In this document: piece after piece, positions 17,958 to 27,552 of the stretch | Layout: the number at the start of each line of letters is the position of its first letter | Position numbering within the stretch: the first letter of the stretch is position 1 | NCBI RefSeq assembly: GCF_014635665.1 | Contig: NZ_BMDG01000002.1 | Location: 248,001 to 312,000 of the forward strand | Length of the DNA stretch: 64,000 nucleotides | Origin: Isoptericola cucumis | Lineage (GTDB): Bacteria; Actinomycetota; Actinomycetes; Actinomycetales; Cellulomonadaceae | Direction: 5' to 3' | Notes under the pieces: generated by a model | What the model saw: only the letters and a program-made list of their open reading frames with translations | Told to the model about the DNA's origin: nothing | Databases searched by the model: none | Position numbers and translations under genes: made by a program

Positions 17958-19385
17958 TCAGCGGGGCGGGCCCAGGACCGTGTCGGTGTAGTCGTTGCGG
18001 AACACGCCGTCCGGGTCGACGACGCCGCGCACCCGGGCCACGTCGTCCAGCGGGTAGTGGTCGGCGAGGTCGTCGGCCGTCCGCGTGTGCAGCTTGCCCC
18101 AGTGGGGGCGCCCGCCGACGGCGGTGAAGACCTGCTCGGCGGCGTCGAAGTAGCGCCGGTGCGGCATCGGCGCGTACTGGTGCACCGCCACGTACGCCGT
18201 CTCGCGGTCGCGTGCCGTCGAGAGCCACACGTCGTCCGCGGCCGCGAAGCGCACCTCCACGGGGAACGGCACCGGCTCGCCAGAGCGGCGCAGCCAGCCG
18301 TCGAGCTCGGCGAGCGCCCCGCGCAGCTCGGCGCGGGGCAGCGCGTACTCCATCTCGGCGAACCGTACGCGGCGGGGATGGATGAAGACGTCGTGCGACG
18401 GCGCCACGTAGTCCCGCGCGCCGAGCGCCCGCGCGCTCACGGCGTTGAGCCGGGGCACCGCCCCGGGCGCCGCCAGGGCGATGCGGTTCACCACCCCGAA
18501 GGCGCCGTTGGACAGCACCTCGTCGTCGAGCAGGGCGCGCGCCCGGCCGGCCGCCGCGCGCAGCCTGCCGGCCGCGCCCGTGCGGCGCGCCGCCCAGGCG
18601 GCGACCTCGTCGGCGTCCGCGCGGTTGTTGCGCAGGGTCAGCGCGCGCCGGGTGCCGGGGAACCAGTAGAACTCGGCGTGGTCGTTGCCGTCGACGTAGT
18701 CCTCCAGGCCCTCCAGCACGCGGTCCAGGGGCCAGGGTTCCTCCCGGGCCCGGAGCCAGAAGGCGGGGACCACCTCGAGCGTCACGGCGGCCAGCACGCC
18801 CGCGGTGCCGAGCCCGAGGCGCGCGACCTCGAAGAGGTCCCGCTCGGGCGTTCCCGGTGCGGCGGCGTCGGTCGCCGTCCGGACGGTGCCGTCGGCGGTC
18901 ACGACGCGCACGCCGCGGACCTGGGTGGCGAGCCCGCCGAGCCGCACGCCCGTGCCGTGCGTGCCGGTGGAGATCGCGCCGGCGACCGACTGCCGGTCGA
19001 TGTCGCCAAGGTTGCGCATCGCGAGCCCCAGGACTGCCAGCAGCCGGTTCAGCGCGGACAGGCGGGTGCCGGCACGCACGGTGACGTGGGTGGTGCCGTC
19101 GGGCTGCGGCAGCACGGACTCGATGCCGCCGAGCCGGTCCAGGTCGAGGTGCAGCCCGTCGGTCACCGCGGCCGGGGTGAAGGAGTGCCCGGCGCCCATC
19201 GCGCGCACCCGCAGCCCCTCGGCGGACGCCGCCGCGACGGCCGCGGCGAGACCGGCCTCGTCGTGCGGGGCGACCCTCCGGGCCGGGGTCCACGTCACGG
19301 TGCGCCCCCACGTGCGCAGGGGGGTGCCGCCGCCGGCTGGTCCGGGGACGGCGGGTGGTGCGCTGGCGACGCTGCTCTGAGTCAC
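17958..19385 (-). CDS. FAD-linked D-arabinono-1,4-lactone / L-gulono-1,4-lactone oxidase family protein
   Basis: A 475-aa vanillyl-alcohol-oxidase-fold flavoprotein. The FAD-binding PP-loop domain shows G-A-G-H-S-F-T near residues 61-67, G-D-I-D-R-Q-S-V-A-G-A-I-S-T-G-T-H-G-T-G near 114-133 and G-L-G-T-A-G-V-L near 183. The C-terminal ALO domain ends with P-H-W-G-K-L-H and D-P-x-G-x-F-R-N-D-Y. The H-G-T-G motif without an upstream His suggests non-covalent FAD, but this is inference. The start is GTG 19385; CAGAGT lies 6 nt upstream on the minus strand. It is divergent from a PLP racemase-fold protein across a pair of 22-bp repeats. The pairing suggests a shared pathway; the substrate is unproven. 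Confidence 0.88.
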   Translation of the reverse strand: MTQSSVASAPPAVPGPAGGGTPLRTWGRTVTWTPARRVAPHDEAGLAAAVAAASAEGLRVRAMGAGHSFTPAAVTDGLHLDLDRLGGIESVLPQPDGTTHVTVRAGTRLSALNRLLAVLGLAMRNLGDIDRQSVAGAISTGTHGTGVRLGGLATQVRGVRVVTADGTVRTATDAAAPGTPERDLFEVARLGLGTAGVLAAVTLEVVPAFWLRAREEPWPLDRVLEGLEDYVDGNDHAEFYWFPGTRRALTLRNNRADADEVAAWAARRTGAAGRLRAAAGRARALLDDEVLSNGAFGVVNRIALAAPGAVPRLNAVSARALGARDYVAPSHDVFIHPRRVRFAEMEYALPRAELRGALAELDGWLRRSGEPVPFPVEVRFAAADDVWLSTARDRETAYVAVHQYAPMPHRRYFDAAEQVFTAVGGRPHWGKLHTRTADDLADHYPLDDVARVRGVVDPDGVFRNDYTDTVLGPPR

Positions 19386-19421
19386 GCGGACACTCTGCCA
19401 CGGCACCGCCGTGCTCCGGGA

Positions 19422-19465
19422 GGGCGGGTGGGCAGGTCGTCGCGGGCGGGTGGGCAGGTCGTCGC
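19422..19465. repeat. Two perfect 22-bp tandem repeats in a divergent promoter
   Basis: The 22-nt unit beginning GGGCGGGTGGGCAGGTC is present at 19422-19443 and identically at 19444-19465. It sits between the divergent starts at 19385 and 19507. The unit length is about two helical turns, so the copies face the same side of the DNA, as operator pairs do. A partial third copy (GGGCG) follows. Confidence 0.7.
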
Positions 19466-19506
19466 GGGCGTGGGGCGCGCGTCGCGCCGGGTGTACGGTG
19501 CGGGCC

Positions 19507-20697
19507 ATGACCCTCACGGACCGGTTGGGCCGTGCGACGGCGCGGGTCTCGGCGCCCGTCGCCGTCGTCGACCTGGACGCCTTCGACGCGAACGCCGCCG
19601 ACCTGCTGCGCCGGGCCTCGGGGACGCCGGTGCGGCTCGCCAGCAAGTCCGTCCGGGTGCGGGCGCTGGTCGGCCGGGCGCTGGACGCCGGGTTCACGGG
19701 TGTCATGGCGTTCTCGCTGGCCGAGGCGTTGTGGCTGGTGGGCACGGGGGTGCGCGACGTGCTGGTCGGCTACCCGAGCGTGGACCGGGACGCGCTGGCG
19801 CGCCTCGCCGGCGACGCGACCGCGCGCCGCGAGATCACGCTCATGGTCGACGACGTCGCGCAGCTGACGCTGCTGCGCGGCGCCCTCGAGCAGGGCCCCT
19901 CGGACCCGCTGTCGGACGTGCAGGTCTGCCTGGACGTGGACGCCTCCCTGCGGGTCGGCGTGGGGCCGCTGCAGGTGCACGTCGGCACACGACGCTCGCC
20001 GCTGCGCACTCCGGCGGAGGTGGGCACGCTCGCGGCGCGGGCGGAGGCGGTCCCCGGCGCCCGGCTGCGCGGGCTGATGCTGTACGAGGCGCAGGTCGCG
20101 GGACTGCCGGACACCAACCCGGCCGTCCGCCTCGCCAAGCGACTCTCCGTCGCGGACGTCGACGACCGGCGCGGCGACCTGCTCGCGGCCGCGGAGACCG
20201 CCGTCGGGCACCGCCTGGACCTGGTGAACTCGGGCGGCACGGGGTCCCTCGAGACCTCCAGCGCCGGGCCGCACGTCACCGAGGTGACCGCCGGTTCGGG
20301 ACTGTTCGTGCCCGGGCTGTTCGACGGCTACCGGTCGTTCCGGCCCCGACCGTCGGCGTTCTTCGGCCTGGACGTGGTCCGCGTGCCCGCCCCGGGGTGG
20401 GCCACGGCCTTCGGCGGCGGCTATCCGGCGTCCGGGCCTGGGGGCCGTGCGCGGCTGCCTCGCGTCGCCACCGCGGGCTGGGCGCTGACCGGCACGGAGG
20501 GCGCGGGGGAGGTCATGACCCCGCTGCGGCGTCGCTCGGCCGGCCAGCGCCCGCTGCGCGTGGGCGACCGGGTGTGGATGCGGCACGCCAAGGCGGGCGA
20601 GCTCATGGAGCGGTTCGACGCCGTGCACCTCGTGCGTGGCGACGAGGTCGTCGATGTCGTGCCCACGTACCGCGGCGAGGGGAAGACCTTCGGCTGA
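19507..20697 (+). CDS. PLP-dependent alanine racemase-fold protein (amino acid deaminase/aldolase type)
   Basis: A 396-aa fold-type III PLP enzyme. The PLP lysine is Lys47 in R-L-A-S-K-S-V-R. Phosphate-binding and D-threonine-aldolase-like signatures follow: N-S-G-G-T-G-S near residue 240 and T-A-G-S-G-L-F near 261, with a C-terminal beta domain carrying V-x-x-R-H-A-K-x-G-E-L-M-E-R-F. Related actinobacterial proteins are annotated as amino acid deaminase/aldolase. It could act on a D-amino or beta-hydroxy-amino acid. The start is ATG 19507 with TACGGT at 19494-19499. The divergent FAD oxidase is its likely functional partner. Confidence 0.82.
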   Translation: MTLTDRLGRATARVSAPVAVVDLDAFDANAADLLRRASGTPVRLASKSVRVRALVGRALDAGFTGVMAFSLAEALWLVGTGVRDVLVGYPSVDRDALARLAGDATARREITLMVDDVAQLTLLRGALEQGPSDPLSDVQVCLDVDASLRVGVGPLQVHVGTRRSPLRTPAEVGTLAARAEAVPGARLRGLMLYEAQVAGLPDTNPAVRLAKRLSVADVDDRRGDLLAAAETAVGHRLDLVNSGGTGSLETSSAGPHVTEVTAGSGLFVPGLFDGYRSFRPRPSAFFGLDVVRVPAPGWATAFGGGYPASGPGGRARLPRVATAGWALTGTEGAGEVMTPLRRRSAGQRPLRVGDRVWMRHAKAGELMERFDAVHLVRGDEVVDVVPTYRGEGKTFG

Positions 20698-20733
20698 GGC
20701 GCGCGCGGCCGGGTCGGTCGCCATGATGGGCGG

Positions 20734-22059
20734 ATGAACGACGTGAACCCCGCCGCGGGGCCGGCCGTGCCGGTGTCCCGGGTGCCGCGGGTGCGGCGGA
20801 TGTCCGGGCGCGACCCCGGTGACGCGCACCGGCCGTCCACGCCCCTGGAGCTGCTGTTCGACCTGGCGTTCGTCGTGGCGTTCGGCGTCGCAGGGGAGCA
20901 GGCCGCGCACCTGGTGGCCGAGGGGCACGTGGCCGCGGGCCTGACGGGCTTCGGCTTCGCGATGTTCGCGATCTGCTGGGCGTGGATCAACTTCTCCTGG
21001 TTCGCCTCCGCCTTCGACACCGACGACTGGGTCTACCGCCTCACGACGATGGTGCAGATGGTGGGCGTCGTCGTCCTCGCCCTCGGCCTGCCGGAGATGT
21101 TCCGCTCGATCGACCAGGGCCAGCGGGTGGACAACGAGGTCATGGTCGCCGGGTACGTCGTCATGCGGCTCGCGATGCTCGTGCAGTGGCTGCGCGCGTC
21201 CCGGCAGGCGCCGCGGTGCCGCGCGATCTGCCTCACCTACGTGCGGGCGCTCGTCGTGTCGCAGGTCGGGTGGGTCGTGCTGGCGGTCGCGCCGGTCTCG
21301 GTCGGCACGTTCTTCGCGGTGGGCGGGGTGCTGATCCTCGTGGAAACGGCGGGCCCCTGGGTCGCGGAGCGGCTCCCCGCGGGCCCCGACGGGCGGCGTG
21401 GCACGCCGTGGCACCCGCACCACATCGCGGAGCGGTACGGGCTCCTGGCGATCATCACCCTCGGCGAGGGGGTCATCGGCACGGTCGCGTCGCTGTCCGC
21501 CGTCGTCGAGACGCAGGGCTGGAGCGTCGACGCCGCGCTGGTGGCGCTCGCGGGCACCGGGCTGACGTTCGGCCTGTGGTGGACGTACTTCATCACCCCG
21601 GCCGGCGACCTGCTGGCGCGTCATCCGGAGCGGTCGTTCGGTTGGGGCTACGGGCACCTCGTGGTCTTCGCGGCGCTCGCCGGGGTGGGGGCGGGCCTGC
21701 ACGTGGTCGCCTACGACCTCGAAGGGCACTCGGCGCTCGGGCCGGTCGGCGCGCTGCTGGCCGTCGCGGTGCCGGTGCTGGTGTTCCTCGTCGCCGACTA
21801 CCTCATGTTCTGGACGCTGGCCCGCACCGTGGACCCGCTGCACCTGGCGCTGCTGGCCGGCGGGGTCGCGACGGTCGTGCTCGCGGTCGTCGTGGTCGCC
21901 GTGGGGGCGCCGACGTCGGTCGGGCTGCTGGTCGTCATGCTCGCCCCGGCGGTGACGGTCGTGGGCTACGAGACGCGCGGGCACCAGCACGTGGCGGCGC
22001 TGGTCGAGGGGGCCGGGCCGGGGCAGGAGCAGGGGCAGGGCTCGGGGGGCGGCCGGTAG
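20734..22059 (+). CDS. ltrA: Low temperature requirement protein A (LtrA) family membrane protein
   Basis: A 441-aa polytopic membrane protein with about 11-12 hydrophobic helices. The family signatures P-L-E-L-L-F-D-L-A-F-V-V-A-F near residues 37-50 and H-I-A-E-R-Y-G-L-L-A-I-I-T-L-G-E near 230-245 are both present, each with conserved charged residues inside membrane segments. LtrA was named from a Listeria mutant that fails to grow in the cold; the molecular role is unknown. The C-terminus is a Gly/Gln-rich tail. The start is ATG 20734, 6 nt after CATGAT. cysS starts only 9 nt after its stop but has its own -10. Confidence 0.9.
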   Translation: MNDVNPAAGPAVPVSRVPRVRRMSGRDPGDAHRPSTPLELLFDLAFVVAFGVAGEQAAHLVAEGHVAAGLTGFGFAMFAICWAWINFSWFASAFDTDDWVYRLTTMVQMVGVVVLALGLPEMFRSIDQGQRVDNEVMVAGYVVMRLAMLVQWLRASRQAPRCRAICLTYVRALVVSQVGWVVLAVAPVSVGTFFAVGGVLILVETAGPWVAERLPAGPDGRRGTPWHPHHIAERYGLLAIITLGEGVIGTVASLSAVVETQGWSVDAALVALAGTGLTFGLWWTYFITPAGDLLARHPERSFGWGYGHLVVFAALAGVGAGLHVVAYDLEGHSALGPVGALLAVAVPVLVFLVADYLMFWTLARTVDPLHLALLAGGVATVVLAVVVVAVGAPTSVGLLVVMLAPAVTVVGYETRGHQHVAALVEGAGPGQEQGQGSGGGR

Positions 22060-22068
22060 GCTGGACGG

Positions 22069-23502
22069 GTGACCCTCCGCCTGTACGACACCGCCACGCG
22101 CGACGTGCGCGACTTCGTCCCCCTGACCACGGGCGAGGTCGGCATCTACCTGTGTGGCGCCACCGTCCAGGCACCCCCGCACGTCGGTCACCTGCGTCCC
22201 GCGGTCGCGTTCGACGTGCTGCGCCGCTGGCTCGAGCGCCAGGGGTACCGCGTCACCCTGGTGCGCAACGTGACCGACATCGAGGACAAGATCCTCGCGA
22301 AGGCGGCGGCCGCGGGCGTCCCGTGGTGGGCGCACGCCGCGCGCTACGAGCGCGTGTTCACCCAGGCGTACGACGCGCTCGGCATCCTGCCGCCCACGTA
22401 CGAGCCGCGGGCCACCGGCCACGTGCCCGACATGGTGGCGCTCATGGAGCGCCTCGTCGAGCGCGGCCACGCCTACCCGACGGGGGACGGGGACGTCTGG
22501 TTCGACGTGCGGTCCTGGCCGGCGTACGGCGAGCTGACGCGCCAGCGCCTGGAGGACCTCAGCCCGGAGCCGACGGGCGACCCGGACGCCGCGGCGTCGA
22601 GCAAGAAGGACCCCCACGACTTCGCGCTGTGGAAGGCGCCGAAGCCGGGCGAGCCCGGCACGGCGTCGTGGGACACGCCGTTCGGCCGCGGCCGGCCGGG
22701 CTGGCACCTCGAGTGCTCGGCGATGGCGCAGCGCTACCTGGGCGAGTCGTTCGACATCCACGGCGGCGGCCTCGACCTGCGGTTCCCGCACCACGAGAAC
22801 GAGCAGGCGCAGTCGCGTGCCGCGGGGTACGGCTTCGCGCAGCGCTGGATGCACTGCGCGTGGGTGACGCAGCAGGGCGTGAAGATGAGCAAGTCGCTCG
22901 GCAACGGGCTGCTCGTCTCGGAGCTGCTCGCGCAGGCGCCCGCGCCGGTCGTCCGCTACGCGCTCGCTGCGGTGCAGTACCGCTCGATGCTGGAGTGGAC
23001 CCCGGACACGCTCGACGAGGCGGGCGCCACCTGGGAGCGCCTCACGGGCTTCGTGGAGCGCGCACGGGAGCGGGTCGGCGAGGTCTCCGACCAGGAGGTG
23101 GCCAAGGTCGAGCTGCCGGCGGACTTCGTCGCGGCGATGGACGACGACCTCAACGTCCCGGCCGCGCTCGCGGTCGTGCACGAGCACCTACGGGCGGGGA
23201 ACTCCGCGCTGGCGTCGCGTGACGACGCCGCGGCGCGCGACGAGCTGGTCGCGCTCCGTGGGATGCTCGACGTGCTCGGCCTCGACCCGGGGTCGCCGCA
23301 GTGGGCCGGCGGCGCGGACCGCGGGTCGTCGCGGGCCCGTGCGGCGCTGGACTCCCTCGTCGCCGCCGAGCTCACGGCGCGGGCCGAGGCGCGTGCCGCG
23401 AAGGACTGGGCCACGAGCGACGCGATCCGCGACCGCCTGGCCGCGGCCGGCGTCGTGGTGCAGGACTCCGCGGACGGCGCCCGCTGGACGCTCACCGACT
23501 GA
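22069..23502 (+). CDS. cysS: Cysteinyl-tRNA synthetase
   Basis: A 477-aa class I aminoacyl-tRNA synthetase that charges tRNA-Cys. The HIGH motif is H-V-G-H near residues 38-41 and the KMSKS loop is K-M-S-K-S near 272-276. Zinc ligands are Cys29 of Y-L-C-G-A-T-V-Q, the Cys of H-L-E-C-S-A and the H-H-E-N motif. The start is GTG 22069; TAGGCT at 22057-22062 lies 6 nt upstream, so the mRNA is probably leaderless. The last codons and the stop (23500-23502) fall inside the first copy of an 82-bp tandem repeat. Confidence 0.98.
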   Translation: MTLRLYDTATRDVRDFVPLTTGEVGIYLCGATVQAPPHVGHLRPAVAFDVLRRWLERQGYRVTLVRNVTDIEDKILAKAAAAGVPWWAHAARYERVFTQAYDALGILPPTYEPRATGHVPDMVALMERLVERGHAYPTGDGDVWFDVRSWPAYGELTRQRLEDLSPEPTGDPDAAASSKKDPHDFALWKAPKPGEPGTASWDTPFGRGRPGWHLECSAMAQRYLGESFDIHGGGLDLRFPHHENEQAQSRAAGYGFAQRWMHCAWVTQQGVKMSKSLGNGLLVSELLAQAPAPVVRYALAAVQYRSMLEWTPDTLDEAGATWERLTGFVERARERVGEVSDQEVAKVELPADFVAAMDDDLNVPAALAVVHEHLRAGNSALASRDDAAARDELVALRGMLDVLGLDPGSPQWAGGADRGSSRARAALDSLVAAELTARAEARAAKDWATSDAIRDRLAAAGVVVQDSADGARWTLTD

Positions 23503-23665
23503 GCCGGAGGTGAAGCAGAGGGTGAGGGCCGAGGAACGAGGCACTCGCCCGCCGCGGAACCGCATGCTCAGGCGGCAAAGAACCCGACTGAGCCGGAGGT
23601 GAAGCAGAGGGTGAGGGCCGAGGAACGAGGCACTCGCCCGCCGCGGAACCCCATGCTCAGGCGGC
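23495..23665. repeat. 82-bp tandem duplication with inverted ends after cysS
   Basis: 23495-23576 and 23584-23665 are identical except for one base (G at 23562, C at 23651), a period of 89. Each unit begins CCGACTGAGC and ends GCTCAGGCGG, which are inverse complements with one mismatch, so each copy can fold like a small MITE or REP element. Copy 1 overlaps the cysS stop and copy 2 ends 42 nt before rlmB. Confidence 0.9.
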
Positions 23666-23707
23666 CGTTACTCAGACTGAACCTGAACCGCTGAGAAGAG
23701 AGACACG

Positions 23708-24697
23708 ATGGCAGGCAACTCGAAGCGTCCCGGCGCGGTGCGCAAGGACGGCAGCAAGAAGGGCGCCCGCGTCGGTACCGGCGGCCACAGTCGCAAGTCC
23801 CTGGAGGGCAGGGGACCGACGCCGAAGGCGGAGGACCGCACGTACCACGCCGCGCACAAGCGGAAGGTGGAGGCCGAGAAGCGCAAGACGTCGCAGGCCG
23901 GCAAGGGCGCGGCCAAGGGCGTGGTGCGCGGCACGCGGCGGGCCACGGGCGGCGCGGAGGTCGTCGCGGGTCGTAACGCGGTGCTCGAGGCGCTGCGGAC
24001 CGACGTCCCGATGACGGCGGTGCACCTGGCGTCGCGCATCGACCACGACGACCGCACGCGCGAGATCCTGGAGCTGGCGTCGGTGCGCGGGCTCCAGCTC
24101 CTCGAGGTGAGCCGCACGGAGCTCGACCACCTCACGGAGGGGTCGGTCCACCAGGGTGTCGCGGCGCAGGTGCCGCCGTACGCGTACCGGGACGTGGAGG
24201 ACCTGCTCGACGCGGCCGCCGAGGCGGGCGTCCCGCCGCTGCTGGTCGCGCTCGACGGTGTCACGGACCCCCGCAACCTCGGGGCGGTGCTGCGTTCCGC
24301 GGGCGCGTTCGGGGCGCACGGCGTGATCGTGCCGTCGCGGCGTTCGGCGGGCGTGACGGCGTCGGCGTGGAAGACGTCGGCGGGCGCCGCCGCCCGCGTG
24401 CCGGTGGCGAAGGTGACCAACCTGTCGCGGACGCTGGCCGACCTGAAGAAGTCGGGCCTGTTCGCCGTGGGGCTCGACGCGGGCGGGGACGCCGAGGTGC
24501 ACACGCTCGCGTTCGCGACCGACCCGGTCGTGATCGTCGTCGGCTCGGAGGGCAAGGGGCTGTCCCGCCTGGTGCGCGAGTCGTGCGACGCCGTGGCGTC
24601 GATCCCCATCTCGTCGGACGTCGAGTCGCTCAACGCGGGCGTGGCCGCCGGCATCACCCTGTACGAGGTGGCGCAGGCCCGCCGCTCGGCGGGGTAG
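23708..24697 (+). CDS. rlmB: 23S rRNA (guanosine-2'-O)-methyltransferase RlmB/TrmH family
   Basis: A 329-aa SPOUT methyltransferase. A Lys/Arg/Gly-rich extension (residues 1-80) probably binds RNA. The substrate-binding domain (V-A-G-R-N-A-V-L-E-A-L) follows. The SPOUT core has motif 1 L-D-G-V-T-D-P-R-N-L-G-A-V-L-R-S-A near 181-197, motif 2 V-V-G-S-E-G-K-G-L near 278-286 and motif 3 S-L-N-A-G-V-A-A-G near 306-314, forming the knotted SAM site. ATG 23708 follows a GAGAAGAGAG purine run. The cysS-rlmB order is conserved in actinobacteria. Confidence 0.95.
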   Translation: MAGNSKRPGAVRKDGSKKGARVGTGGHSRKSLEGRGPTPKAEDRTYHAAHKRKVEAEKRKTSQAGKGAAKGVVRGTRRATGGAEVVAGRNAVLEALRTDVPMTAVHLASRIDHDDRTREILELASVRGLQLLEVSRTELDHLTEGSVHQGVAAQVPPYAYRDVEDLLDAAAEAGVPPLLVALDGVTDPRNLGAVLRSAGAFGAHGVIVPSRRSAGVTASAWKTSAGAAARVPVAKVTNLSRTLADLKKSGLFAVGLDAGGDAEVHTLAFATDPVVIVVGSEGKGLSRLVRESCDAVASIPISSDVESLNAGVAAGITLYEVAQARRSAG

Positions 24698-24706
24698 CCC
24701 GCCCGC

Positions 24707-24744
24707 GGGTGGTGCGTGCCTGCGTGCGGCAGGGCGCACCGCCC
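24707..24744. terminator. Bidirectional hairpin between rlmB and the DUF4032 gene
   Basis: GGGTGGTGCG at 24707-24716 pairs with CGCACCGCCC at 24735-24744 with one G-T pair, and a shorter GC-rich inner stem closes the loop. It occupies the 52-nt space between convergent genes and could end both transcripts. Confidence 0.6.
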
Positions 24745-24749
24745 CGGCG

Positions 24750-26087
24750 TCAGGTCGACAGGTGGAAGTGGTCGTCCTCGGGGTCGCCGGGCTCGGCGAC
24801 GTCGTCCGGGTCCTCCTCGCCCGGGGCGAGCCCCAGGATCGCCTTCTCGTCCGGCCGGTGCCGCAGCACGTGCTCGACGTACGACCGCGTCGTCTCGGGC
24901 ATGGGGACGTCGTGCCCGGCCTGCTCGGAGATGAACCACCGGTGGTCGAGGATCTCGTGGAAGAGCTGCGCCGGCTCCAGCTTGCGCCGCAGGTCGCGGG
25001 GCACGGCGCGGACGGTGGGGTGGAACACGTTCTGCAGCCAGTCGTGCGCGACGAGCTGCGGGTCCTCCTCCTGCCGCTCGGTCGCCGCCTGGTAGGAGTC
25101 GAGGTCGTTGAGCAGGCGCCGCGCCTGGTTGTCCTGCACGTCCAGCCCGGTGAGGCGGAACAGGCGGCGCGAGTGGTGACCGGCGTCGACCACCTGCGGC
25201 TGGATGCGCACGGTGGTGCCGTCGATGTCGGTGGTGATGGACAGCTCGCCGACATCGAAGCCCAGGTCGTTGAGCCGCTCGATGCGGGCGGCCACGCGCC
25301 AGCGCTCGTCGGAGGCGAACGACTCCACCCCGGTGAGCGCCTCCCACAGCTCGGAGTACCGCGCGATGAGGGCGTCGCCGATGCCGACCTCGTCGACCTC
25401 GTCGTCGAGCAGCTCGCCCGCGGCGAGGTCCATGAGCTCGCCGATGATGTTGGTCCGGGCCAGGTCGAGGTCGTACTCGCGCTGGCCCTGCGACAGGGTG
25501 CGGTGCAGGTCGCCCGTCTCGGCGTCCACGAGGTAGGCCGCGAACTGGTGGGCGTCGCGCCGGAACAGCGTGTTCGACAGGGAGACGTCGCCCCAGTAGA
25601 AGCCGACGAGGTGCAGGCGGACCAGGAGCACCGCCAGCGCGTCGATGAGCCGGGTGGCGGTCGCGGGCCGCAGCGCCTGGCTGAACACGGCGCGGTACGG
25701 CAGGGAGAACGCGAGGTGCTCGGTGACGAGCGCGGCCTCCAGCGGCTCCCCGTCGTCGTCGCGGCGCCCGGTGACGACGCCCAGCGGCACGACGCCGGGG
25801 ATCTCGAGCTTGCGCAGCTGGCGCAGCAGCCCGTACTCGCGGAACGCGACCGACTCGCTGATCTCCTTGATCGCGAGCACGCGCCCGTCGAGCCGCACGA
25901 AACGCACCACGTGCCGCGAGATGCCGCGGGGCAGCGCGGCGAGCACGTCGGTGGGCCAGTCGGCGAGGGGCAGCCGCCACGGCAGGTCGAGCAGCGCCGA
26001 GTCCGGCGTCGCCGAGGTGATCTGCAGCTGCTCGGTCTCCACGGTCGCCCCCACCTCCTCGGTCGCTCGCCCTCGGTCGCTCGCCAT
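24750..26087 (-). CDS. DUF4032 protein with kinase-like fold
   Basis: A 445-aa protein. The N-terminal half looks like an RIO/APH-type kinase: a lysine in L-A-I-K-E-I-S near residue 70, Y-W-G-D-V-S-L-S-N-T resembling the catalytic loop, and V-D-A-E-T-G-D resembling the metal-binding DFG region. The C-terminal half is the DUF4032 domain, found mainly in actinobacteria, ending in an acidic tail. Whether it phosphorylates anything is unknown. ATG 26087 is preferred; GTG 26093 (two codons longer) is possible. It is transcribed in the same direction as the upstream sugar ATPase gene, 106 nt away. Confidence 0.78.
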   Translation of the reverse strand: MASDRGRATEEVGATVETEQLQITSATPDSALLDLPWRLPLADWPTDVLAALPRGISRHVVRFVRLDGRVLAIKEISESVAFREYGLLRQLRKLEIPGVVPLGVVTGRRDDDGEPLEAALVTEHLAFSLPYRAVFSQALRPATATRLIDALAVLLVRLHLVGFYWGDVSLSNTLFRRDAHQFAAYLVDAETGDLHRTLSQGQREYDLDLARTNIIGELMDLAAGELLDDEVDEVGIGDALIARYSELWEALTGVESFASDERWRVAARIERLNDLGFDVGELSITTDIDGTTVRIQPQVVDAGHHSRRLFRLTGLDVQDNQARRLLNDLDSYQAATERQEEDPQLVAHDWLQNVFHPTVRAVPRDLRRKLEPAQLFHEILDHRWFISEQAGHDVPMPETTRSYVEHVLRHRPDEKAILGLAPGEEDPDDVAEPGDPEDDHFHLST

Positions 26088-26193
26088 GGTCACGACGACG
26101 GCAGGTCGCGACGAAGATCGGACGCCAGCGTAGACGAAGGGCGGGCCCGGCAGCAGCCGGACCCGCCCCTCGTGCGACGACGTCGGTGGAACG

Positions 26194-27318
<1,125 letters not shown>

Positions 27319-27552
27319 GATGTGCTTCCCTCCACCGGCAGGTACGTGCCGGACGATCCGTTGTGGGTGGGTGCCGTTGCGCTCTCACGACTGGCGTGTC
27401 GGCGGTGACACATTCTGTTGTCGTGCGCGCCCGGCCAGGGACGTCACCGTGCTCCGGCCGGGTCGTGCGGGATGATCGTACATGCCTGTGACGAGTGTCT
27501 CGTCCAGCCGCTGGTGGCGGCCGGTAACGGCCGCCGCACGGCGCGGGTCCGG

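Noticed and set aside
19422-19465. Tandem 22-bp repeats as a CRISPR array
   Set aside because: Only two copies without spacers and no cas genes.
17839-23187. Open frame of 1782 codons on the minus strand across ispF to cysS
   Set aside because: It runs antisense to several well-recognised genes and is low-complexity Arg/Ala/Pro/Gly. Stop codons are rare in shadow frames of very GC-rich DNA.
23495-23665. Tandem repeat as a small gene between cysS and rlmB
   Set aside because: The frames encode Arg-rich low-complexity peptides without a ribosome site. The repeat structure and inverted ends explain it better.
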